Of a stretch of DNA of 5,664 bases, positions 1 through 5,664 are shown piece by piece. The notes beneath the pieces were generated by a model. The model saw nothing but the letters and a program-made list of their open reading frames with translations, did not search any database and was not told the DNA's origin. This stretch comes from an uncultured Coriobacteriales bacterium (lineage in GTDB: Bacteria > Actinomycetota > Coriobacteriia > Coriobacteriales > Atopobiaceae). Made by a program: the position numbers and the translations under genes. How positions within the stretch are numbered: position 1 is the stretch's first letter; each line of letters begins with the position of its first letter. The DNA lies in the NCBI GenBank assembly GCA_947305035.1, contig CAMZCV010000082.1:1-5664 (forward strand), given 5' to 3'.

Positions 1-612
1 GTTCTCGAAGTACGTGGCGCACGAGACGACCACCTGGGCGCCGCGGATGAGCTCCTCCACGTCATCGACCACGGAGAAGCGCAGGTTGGGATAGCCTTCG
101 AAGCGCTCTGCGAAGAGCTCCGCCTGATCCTTGTAGCGCAGCAGGCGCACGTTGAGCGTACGGTTAGACACGCAGCTCGCAAGCATGAGCATGGTGGCTC
201 GCGCCGTATTCCCGAGGCCGATGAACGAGACCTCCGTATACCCGCGCTGGGCAAGGGTCTCCACGGAGTGCGCGGCGACGGCGCCTGTGCGCATGGCAGT
301 GATCCAGTCCGCATCCATGAGGGCGACCATATCGCCGCACTCGGCATCGAGCAGGATGATCTTGCTGTCGAGAGCGGGCTGCCTGTTGGGGAAACGCGTC
401 ACGAGTTTGACGCCGCCCCAGAGATGGTCCTCCGAATCGCGGACGAAGCAGGGCATCGTGTTCATGAACGTCCCCGCCTTCGGGGACAGCCCGATCTTTG
501 CGGGAAGCACCATCTCGCCCTTGCGCTTGATCGAGTCGGAGACCCACTCCATGCAGGTGGCGGGCGGTATGCGCAAGCTCTCGATGTCTTCGAACGTCAC
601 GAGCTTCATCAT
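1..612 (-). CDS. Ornithine cyclodeaminase/mu-crystallin family NAD(P)-dependent enzyme (C-terminus cut off by window edge)
   Basis: The visible 204 residues match the ornithine cyclodeaminase/mu-crystallin family, cytosolic dehydrogenase-like enzymes acting on amino acids or cyclic imines. Seen: an N-terminal lobe with MP at 53-54 and GGVKLV at 66-71, whose Lys69 matches the family's substrate-carboxylate lysine; a strand and turn of the type LLDAECGDMVALMDA (87-101); the hallmark ITAMRTGAVAA (104-114), with Arg108 as the conserved arginine; and a Rossmann nucleotide loop GLGNTA (132-137). Family members are usually about 310-350 residues, so about a third is missing beyond base 1, including the region of the catalytic aspartate. 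ATG at 612 is chosen because an AAGGAG lies 8 bases upstream; a second ATG follows directly at 609. The gap to the preceding stop is 2 bases, so translation is probably coupled. The reaction is open: cyclodeaminase, ketimine reductase, alanine dehydrogenase and SbnB-like activities all occur in this fold. The family call is firm, the substrate unknown. Confidence 0.9.
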   Translation of the reverse strand, partial: MMKLVTFEDIESLRIPPATCMEWVSDSIKRKGEMVLPAKIGLSPKAGTFMNTMPCFVRDSEDHLWGGVKLVTRFPNRQPALDSKIILLDAECGDMVALMDADWITAMRTGAVAAHSVETLAQRGYTEVSFIGLGNTARATMLMLASCVSNRTLNVRLLRYKDQAELFAERFEGYPNLRFSVVDDVEELIRGAQVVVSCATYFEN

Positions 613-614
613 CG

Positions 615-2438
615 TCACAGCTCCTTGGAAAGCAGGTCGCGAAGGGCGGAGATGAGCACGGCGTTGTCCTCGCGCGTGCGTACGGCAACGCGGATGAACT
701 GGCGTCCATCGCGCTCGATCTTCTTGGAGAGGTCCTTGATGAGGATGCTGCGCTCTGCGAGCAGGCGCTTGGCGAGCCTGCGCGAGCTTGCACCGTTCAC
801 CAGCTCGACCATGAGGTAGTTCGCCTGGGAGGGCAGCACGCGGAGGCCGGGAATCTGCTCGAGCTGGGCAGCGAACTCCGCGCGGGCGGAACGAAGGCCG
901 TCAAGGGCCTTGCGGTAGTCGCCCTTGTACTTCTCGGCAATCTGGAGGAAGAACTCGCCGAACGAATTGATGTTCCAGATGGCCACGTCATGCTTGATGA
1001 AGCTGATGAGGTCGGTGTCTGCGGAAGCCGCGATGCCCAGGCGCACGCCCGGCACACCATAGGACTTGGAGATGCTCTTGACCACCACGAGCGTGGGATT
1101 GGCAGCGAGGATGGCATCGTCGAGCAGGCTGTTGTCTGGCTCGTCGGCGAAGTCCGCGAAGCTTTCGTCGTAGATGAGGCGGATGCCCCGCTCGCCGCAC
1201 CAAGCAGCGAGGCGCAGCACGTCTTCCTTGGGCATGTATGCGCCGGAGGGGTTGTCGGGGTTGATGAGCACGAGCGCCTGCAGGTCCTTATCGGCGAAGA
1301 ACGCCATGACATCGTCCGCCGTGTAGGAGAAGTCATCGGTTTGGGGGACGAAGGAAACCGAGCGATCGCGCACGTAGCGGTTGGGATACTCCTCGAAGGT
1401 GGGACGCACGAATCCCACGGTGCCCGTGAGGGTGCCGACCAGCGACTTGATGAGCTCGGCGGCGCCGTTGCCCACCACGATGCGCTGCTGCTCCACGTTG
1501 AAGTTCTTCGCAGCGAGGAGCGAGTTCACGCGCATGCCCGAGGGATACTGCGTGACCAGCGTATCGAAGCTCGCACGCATCTCGTCGAGCAGGCGCTTGG
1601 GCGGGAAGTAGGGGTTCACGAGGTAGCAGAAGTCGATGAGCGCGGGGTAGCGCCAATAGCCGCCGTAGCGCTCCTCGAAGCGGTAGAGCTGCTCGTCGTC
1701 GCTCGACAGGAACATGGACTCGGCGATATCGAGGTCCTGAGCGTCGTCGATCTCGTACCAGAGCTGGCCCGAGAGGCGCTTTGCCTTGAGTTCGGAGTCG
1801 TCGAGGTGCATGATGACGCGCAGCACCTGCTCGTAGTACTCGTTGTTGCCGAGCGCCTTGACGTAGGCCTCGAGGAAGGGCACGTAGTGCGTGCGCGAGA
1901 ACTCCTTCGAGAACTTGTAGATGTTGACCGTCTTGTAGTAGTCGTCGACGTCGGTGAACCTGAACTTCTTACCCGGGACGAACGCCACGATGTCGTCGTC
2001 CTCGTCGAGCTTGACCACGGTGCCGTCCATCCAGCTCTCGTACTTGTCGACGAGGGCGAGCGTGGGACGCGGGTCCTCCACGAGGTCGCGCAGCACGCCC
2101 TCCTCGAAGATGATGTCGCTCTCCAGCAGGAGGGTATCGTCCTCCTCGAGGGCGTCGGTGGCCAGCGAGAGCGAGTAGATGTTGTTGGTCTTGTCGTAGA
2201 ACGGGTTGAGGCGCCACTCGATGGGCGTTGCCACGTCGAGCGTGGCCACGTAGTCGCGCAGGTTCTGCGACTGGTAGCCGGCGACGATGACGATGCGGGA
2301 CAGCCCCAGCTCGTCGAGCTGCGTGAGGGCGCGCTCGACGAGGGTCACGCCGTTGACCTTGACCATGCACTTGGTGTTGCCGGCGGTGAGCGCCTTCAGA
2401 CGCTTGCCCATGCCCGCCGCGAGGATGATTGCCTGCAT
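615..2438 (-). CDS. Bifunctional LicC-like nucleotidyltransferase / HisC-CobD-like PLP-dependent enzyme
   Basis: A 607-residue two-domain cytosolic protein. Residues 1 to about 240 form a sugar-phosphate/choline-phosphate nucleotidyltransferase: GMGKR (9-13) in the NTP loop, Lys23, a LicC-like NNIYSL (85-90), metal-binding Asp108 in LLESD, and EIDD (229-232) as the second metal site. Residues from about 250 to 607 form a fold-type I PLP enzyme of the histidinol-phosphate aminotransferase/threonine-phosphate decarboxylase group: a CobD-like YGG (258-260) and DF...NP (269-276), GNG (323-325), NPDNPSG (393-399), YDESFADF (423-430), PLP lysine Lys458 in SISKSYG, phosphate-binding Arg466 in GVRLG, and the C-terminal FIRVAVRT (581-588) with Arg583. 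All key residues of both domains appear intact. ATG 2438 is preferred because AGGAGG lies 6 bases upstream; an in-frame ATG at 2474 has no binding site and overlaps the preceding gene. Inference: the PLP domain makes an amino-alcohol phosphate that the first domain activates with CTP. Substrates are not determined. Confidence 0.9.
   Translation of the reverse strand: MQAIILAAGMGKRLKALTAGNTKCMVKVNGVTLVERALTQLDELGLSRIVIVAGYQSQNLRDYVATLDVATPIEWRLNPFYDKTNNIYSLSLATDALEEDDTLLLESDIIFEEGVLRDLVEDPRPTLALVDKYESWMDGTVVKLDEDDDIVAFVPGKKFRFTDVDDYYKTVNIYKFSKEFSRTHYVPFLEAYVKALGNNEYYEQVLRVIMHLDDSELKAKRLSGQLWYEIDDAQDLDIAESMFLSSDDEQLYRFEERYGGYWRYPALIDFCYLVNPYFPPKRLLDEMRASFDTLVTQYPSGMRVNSLLAAKNFNVEQQRIVVGNGAAELIKSLVGTLTGTVGFVRPTFEEYPNRYVRDRSVSFVPQTDDFSYTADDVMAFFADKDLQALVLINPDNPSGAYMPKEDVLRLAAWCGERGIRLIYDESFADFADEPDNSLLDDAILAANPTLVVVKSISKSYGVPGVRLGIAASADTDLISFIKHDVAIWNINSFGEFFLQIAEKYKGDYRKALDGLRSARAEFAAQLEQIPGLRVLPSQANYLMVELVNGASSRRLAKRLLAERSILIKDLSKKIERDGRQFIRVAVRTREDNAVLISALRDLLSKEL
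621..626 (-). promoter_or_regulatory. Ribosome binding site of the cyclodeaminase-family gene
   Basis: AAGGAG on the minus strand lies 8 bases before ATG 612. It is embedded in the Lys-Glu codons of the last three residues of the upstream fusion gene. It decides the start: an in-frame GTG at 618 overlapping the upstream stop is only 2 bases from this site, which is too close. Confidence 0.8.
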
Positions 2439-2444
2439 GCCGTT

Positions 2445-2450
2445 CCTCCT
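2445..2450 (-). promoter_or_regulatory. Ribosome binding site of the fusion gene
   Basis: A perfect AGGAGG on the minus strand, 6 bases before ATG 2438. Its first two bases are the AG of the upstream gene's TAG stop. It fixes the start at 2438 rather than the upstream in-frame ATG at 2474, shortening the protein from 619 to 607 residues and placing the nucleotidyltransferase strand AIILAAG immediately after Met-Gln, as is usual in that family. Confidence 0.9.
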
Positions 2451-3714
2451 ATTCGGATTGCTGGGGCTGCTCATGCGCAGCGGCCAGCTCGTCGTGCTTC
2501 TTCACGAGGTAGTCAACCGTACGGACCACGCTCTCCCCTCGATGCGCCCAACCTTCCTCGCGCACCTGGTCGCGTCCCGCGGCGAGGGTCTCGTCCGCGA
2601 TGACGCTGTCGATGACCTCGCGCATCCTGGGGACCTGCTCCTCGGAGAGCTCGATACCCAGGCGCGCATATGCGGTGAACTTCCACAGGGGCTCTTCCAA
2701 CCACGCGGCATCGTAGACCGAGTTGTCGAAGGTGCCCTTGGTGTAGATGACGGGCTTGTCGAACACGAGCGCGAAGTCGAACACGACGCCCGAGAAGTCG
2801 CTGATCATGATGTCGCAGCGGTTGAGGATCTCGAAGTTGTCGTTGTCGAAGTTCCAGCTGATGTCGTCGCTGTTGGGATAGGCCGCCATAAGGCTGTCGA
2901 GCAGGTCCTTCTCGGCCGTCATCGACTGCGGGTGCGGGCGGATAACCACCTCGTAGCCGGTATCGAGCAGCGCGTCGATGATCTTGGAACCGTACACCGA
3001 CAGGATGGAGCTGTCGCCCCACGAAGGCGCGAGCAGCACGCAGGGCCGCTCGTTGCGCGGCCGTTCCATGGTCTTGAGACGCTCCGCCATCACGTCGAGA
3101 TAGGTGCAGCCCACGATCTCGAGCTCCTTGGCGGGAATGCCGCGCAGCTTCTCGAGCGTGCGGATCTCCTTCTCCTGGAACTCGCCCGAGAGCAGCACCG
3201 CGTCGTAGTAGTCGAGGCCGAACATGCGGTAGGCGGCTGCGCTGTCGACGGCGTGGAGCGTATGGACGTACCAGTCCACATCTTTGGAGCGCTTCCACTG
3301 CAGCACGTCGAGGCCGGGCGTGGTGGAGAGCACCACGTCGGCGCTCATCATGTTGAGGCGCGCGAACGCCTTGTTTCCCTCGCCGATGAACTCGCAGGTC
3401 ACGTGCTCGTAGGGGGTGGTGAGCGCGGGGTCGTCGGGCGATGCGGTCCAGTAGTGGAGCTCCAGGCCGCGGCGCTCGAACTCATCGCAGATGGGTTTGA
3501 AGACGTTCCAATAGCGCTTATGGTCGGAGAAGATCACGTAGGGAAGCTTGCCCTCGTCCTTGCCCTGCACGTTTCCGCCCGAGAGCATGAAACGGGCTTT
3601 GATGAGGACCTTGCGCAGGAAGAAGTATCCCGTGGTGATAAGGCCGATGAGCAGCGTGAAGAGCATGCTGCCGGTGCCGGGATCGATGTAGTGGGAGAGC
3701 TGGATATGTGTCAT
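2449..3714 (-). CDS. CDP-glycerol glycerophosphotransferase family protein (TagB/TagF-like), membrane-anchored
   Basis: A 421-residue GT-B-type transferase of the family that moves polyol-phosphate units from CDP-polyols onto teichoic-acid-like polymers at the inner face of the membrane. Seen: an N-terminal YIDPGTGSML (9-18) leading into one hydrophobic segment (about 17-34) followed by a basic stretch (RKVLIKAR), consistent with a membrane anchor with the enzyme in the cytosol. The C-terminal half has the family motifs LLAPSWG (227-233), VIRPHP (257-262) with His261, and DIMISDFSGVVFDFAL (301-316) followed by KPVIY (320-324), which match the TagF-type donor-binding region. Its length resembles single-domain TagB rather than the roughly 700-residue TagF polymerases, which fits addition of one or a few units. 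The start is supported by GGGGAGG 6 bases upstream. The gene lies between a sulfatase-fold membrane protein and a CTP-transferase-like fusion, so its donor may be the CDP compound made by that fusion. Family confidence is high; donor and acceptor are inferred. Confidence 0.92.
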   Translation of the reverse strand: MTHIQLSHYIDPGTGSMLFTLLIGLITTGYFFLRKVLIKARFMLSGGNVQGKDEGKLPYVIFSDHKRYWNVFKPICDEFERRGLELHYWTASPDDPALTTPYEHVTCEFIGEGNKAFARLNMMSADVVLSTTPGLDVLQWKRSKDVDWYVHTLHAVDSAAAYRMFGLDYYDAVLLSGEFQEKEIRTLEKLRGIPAKELEIVGCTYLDVMAERLKTMERPRNERPCVLLAPSWGDSSILSVYGSKIIDALLDTGYEVVIRPHPQSMTAEKDLLDSLMAAYPNSDDISWNFDNDNFEILNRCDIMISDFSGVVFDFALVFDKPVIYTKGTFDNSVYDAAWLEEPLWKFTAYARLGIELSEEQVPRMREVIDSVIADETLAAGRDQVREEGWAHRGESVVRTVDYLVKKHDELAAAHEQPQQSE

Positions 3715-3720
3715 GATGCG

Positions 3721-3727
3721 CCTCCCC
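3721..3727 (-). promoter_or_regulatory. Ribosome binding site of the TagB/F-like gene
   Basis: GGGGAGG on the minus strand, 6 bases before ATG 3714. Its first G is the last base of the upstream TAG stop codon, so a ribosome terminating on the sulfatase-fold gene sits directly on this site. Confidence 0.85.
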
Positions 3728-5664
3728 TACTCCGTCGGTTCCTGGACGAGCGTCCAGCTATCGGAATCGTAGATGTTGCCGTTGGGATCCACAGCGTACC
3801 AGTAGCCGTCGTCGGTCTCGAACACGGTGCCGTGGTGGTTCTCGTTGACGTTGTGATGCCACGACGTGGTGACCAGCTGCTCATGGGCCGTCTTCTCGTC
3901 GTTGTTGATGGGATTGCCCGTGTAGGGGTTCACCGGATTGTCGACGATGCCCGCAAGGGCGATAGTGGGCGTATCGGCATTGGTCATGAACTCATCCGAT
4001 GTGGTGAAGCCGTGCGCATCGAAGTCCTTCACCATGAAGAGCGGGTTGAAGGAGTTGACGTTCATCCTGATCCAGTTCCAGAGATCCTGGTCGCGATCGA
4101 GCACCAGATCCTCGAACTGCTGGAGCGGATAGCCATGGTCCGACACGACGATGATGCGCGTGTTGTCGTAGACGCCCTGCTCGCGCAGGTAGTCGAACCA
4201 GTCGGCGAGTGCGAGCATCGCAGCCATGTTGGAATGGTATTCGGAGAGGTACATCGTGTCGCTCACGTCCATGGTGCGGCCATCCAGCGTGAAGCGGCTC
4301 CAATCCTCCAGGCCTTCGTTGTTCACGTAGTTGGAATACTCGTAGCCCGGAAGCTGGAGCATCTGCGGAGCGTGCGTGGTGTCGTTGTGCATGATCATGA
4401 AGTTGTCGCTGGCATCATGCTCGATGGCGGTGAGGTTCCCCATGAGGGAGAGCACCGCGTAGCTGTCGATGAACTCGGTGTTCACCGCATGGTTGACCAG
4501 CGTGGAGTAGTAGTTGCCCTGATCGTAGACGGTGGTCTGCAGCACCACGGGAACCGCCTTGAACAGGCTGTAGAACGCGAAGCTGCGGGTAAGGTTCTCC
4601 TCCGTGCGGTCATTCTCATCGTTGAGGTAGTAATCGGTATAGGCACCGCCCACATGGTAGGTGGAGAAACCATCGATCTGGTCGAACAGCTCGCAGTCGT
4701 ACTCGTCGTACGTGTAGTTCACCAGGGGCGGATCGAACTGCACCGCGGAGAACCCCGCGTTGGTGAAGATCGTGGGCATGACCGCGATCGACTCGTTGTG
4801 CTTGTCGACGAGCAGCTCGCTGTCGCGCTTGTTGATCTCGGTGGGCGTGTATTCGTAGCCGCCGTAGAGCGGAGGTCCGCCGTACACCGTGCAGCCGCCG
4901 AAGGAGATCGTGTTGGGATAGTAGGTGAAGCCGTCGAACGCCTCGACGAGCTCGGGGCGCTCATTCAGGATGTAGGGCAGATACGTGCCCATACCGCGGT
5001 CGAGGAACAGGATGACCACGTTGCGGCCCTCGGTGGAGAGGTGGATGAGCGGGACGACGTTGCCCTGCTCGTCGAAGAGAGCTTTCCCACCCGCAGCATC
5101 GTCGCCTGAGCCGGATTGGGCAGCCTGGGCTTTCATATCCGCTGTGGCCTTGTTGATGGCAAACAGATTGGGGGCCGAAACGCCCAGAACTGCCACGATG
5201 AGGATGCCGAGCACGGGGTTGACCAGCGCGGGCTTGAAGCGCCAGACGGCAAGCAACGTCACGGCGAGCACGGCGATCGAGACGAGGTTGAGGAGCTTCT
5301 CCCGCAGGGAGTAGGTGGGGTACGCCTCGAACACGAGGTTCTTGGTGATGGTGCCGAGCGAACGCCCGAAGAAGAGGAAGTCGATGAGGCAGATGCCCGC
5401 GACCACCCAGTACACGAGCGCCATGGCACGGCGGAAGGAGGAGTTGCCCAGATAGTAGAACACGCCTCCCCAGAGGATCACCAGACCCCCGAGGATTGAG
5501 GTGGTGGTGACCACGTGCCGCAGGGGGTTCTGCACGTCGAATGCGTTGATGAATTCCGTGGGCGAGGCGCCGATGACCGCAGACGGGATGAGGACGCCGA
5601 GGATGACGGTGATGAGCGCGGCAGCGAGGAGGAACGAGCGCGTGGGCGCAGGTCCCTCTTCTTT
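3727..5664 (-). CDS. Membrane protein with sulfatase/alkaline-phosphatase-fold domain (N-terminus cut off by window edge)
   Basis: The frame is open from the right edge to TAG at 3729-3727, giving 645 visible residues; the true start lies outside. Counting from the first visible codon, hydrophobic segments lie at about 11-33, 51-73, 79-100, 124-142 and 146-166, followed by a flexible Ser/Gly/Ala/Asp-rich linker (about 178-195) and a large, presumably extracytoplasmic domain. That domain has metal-site features of the sulfatase superfamily: NVVILFLDRG with Asp222, SFGGCTVYGG with Thr259 as candidate nucleophile, NDTTHAP with His431, and VVSDHGYP with Asp509-His510. The FGly motif CxPxR of true sulfatases is absent, so phospho-group transfer or hydrolysis, as in LtaS or phosphoethanolamine transferases, is more likely than sulfate removal. 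The C-terminus has a His-rich patch (WHHNVNENHHG, 602-612). A GTG at 5535 could be read as a start, but it lacks a binding site and the upstream in-frame codons encode another membrane segment. Its place upstream of a TagB/F-like gene suggests surface-polymer work. The substrate is unknown. Confidence 0.88.
   Translation of the reverse strand, partial: KEEGPAPTRSFLLAAALITVILGVLIPSAVIGASPTEFINAFDVQNPLRHVVTTTSILGGLVILWGGVFYYLGNSSFRRAMALVYWVVAGICLIDFLFFGRSLGTITKNLVFEAYPTYSLREKLLNLVSIAVLAVTLLAVWRFKPALVNPVLGILIVAVLGVSAPNLFAINKATADMKAQAAQSGSGDDAAGGKALFDEQGNVVPLIHLSTEGRNVVILFLDRGMGTYLPYILNERPELVEAFDGFTYYPNTISFGGCTVYGGPPLYGGYEYTPTEINKRDSELLVDKHNESIAVMPTIFTNAGFSAVQFDPPLVNYTYDEYDCELFDQIDGFSTYHVGGAYTDYYLNDENDRTEENLTRSFAFYSLFKAVPVVLQTTVYDQGNYYSTLVNHAVNTEFIDSYAVLSLMGNLTAIEHDASDNFMIMHNDTTHAPQMLQLPGYEYSNYVNNEGLEDWSRFTLDGRTMDVSDTMYLSEYHSNMAAMLALADWFDYLREQGVYDNTRIIVVSDHGYPLQQFEDLVLDRDQDLWNWIRMNVNSFNPLFMVKDFDAHGFTTSDEFMTNADTPTIALAGIVDNPVNPYTGNPINNDEKTAHEQLVTTSWHHNVNENHHGTVFETDDGYWYAVDPNGNIYDSDSWTLVQEPTE

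Noticed and set aside
616..618. GTG overlapping the TGA stop as start of the cyclodeaminase-family gene
   Set aside because: Only 2 bases from the AAGGAG site; ATG 612 at 8 bases is much better placed.
152..819. Overlapping plus-strand and minus-strand frames near the left end, up to 209 residues
   Set aside because: They are out of frame with the clear cyclodeaminase-family coding frame (612 to 1) and with the C-terminus of the fusion gene, and have no domain signature.
990..2603. A 537-residue open frame on the plus strand
   Set aside because: Antisense to the fusion gene with the same compositional artefact (Val, Glu, His, Arg rich) and no motif.
612..3729. Possible terminators or internal promoters between the genes
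   Set aside because: The gaps are 2, 10 and 12 bases and hold little beyond ribosome binding sites, with no hairpin plus T-run and no promoter-like pair.
2287..5109. A 940-residue open frame on the plus strand
   Set aside because: It runs antisense across three convincing genes. Its translation is a monotonous Val/His/Glu/Leu/Arg-rich string with no recognisable domain, as expected opposite GC-biased codons. No credible start site.
5533..5535. GTG as start of the sulfatase-fold gene
   Set aside because: No ribosome binding site precedes it, and 43 upstream in-frame codons are open to the window edge and encode a plausible membrane segment, so the gene begins outside the window.

Overview
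The window is a stretch of GC-rich bacterial DNA (roughly 60% G+C by eye, strong G/C bias at third codon positions). It carries four genes, all on the minus strand, so transcription runs from the right edge of the window to the left. The gene families, the strong Shine-Dalgarno sites and the codon use suggest a high-GC Gram-positive. A member of the Coriobacteriia (Collinsella/Olsenella type) is my best guess, but this is an inference and not a proven assignment.

Layout in order of transcription. (1) 5664-3727: a large membrane protein with at least five visible transmembrane segments and an outward-facing alkaline-phosphatase/sulfatase-fold domain; its start lies beyond the right edge. (2) 3714-2449: a membrane-anchored, TagB/TagF-type CDP-glycerol glycerophosphotransferase family enzyme. 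(3) 2438-615: a fusion of a LicC-like nucleotidyltransferase with a HisC/CobD-like PLP enzyme. (4) 612-1: the N-terminal 204 residues of an ornithine cyclodeaminase/mu-crystallin family NAD(P)-dependent enzyme, which runs off the left edge. The intergenic gaps are 12, 10 and 2 bases. At each junction the ribosome binding site of the downstream gene overlaps the stop codon or the last sense codons of the upstream gene. No promoter or terminator is visible inside the block, so this is the middle of a longer, translationally coupled operon.

Working model (inference): the operon makes and attaches a phosphate-linked substituent on a cell-surface polymer such as a teichoic acid or capsule-like glycan. 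The PLP domain of the fusion would make a small amino-alcohol phosphate, either by decarboxylating a phospho-amino acid or by transaminating a phosphorylated ketone. The fused nucleotidyltransferase would then activate it as a CDP derivative, the TagB/F-like enzyme would transfer it, and the sulfatase-fold membrane protein would act on the polymer outside the membrane. The cyclodeaminase-family enzyme may supply or modify an amino-acid or imine precursor. The exact substrate cannot be read from sequence.

There is no gene-free stretch longer than 12 bases. I found no RNA genes, CRISPR arrays, mobile elements or notable repeats. The long plus-strand reading frames are antisense shadows of these genes.
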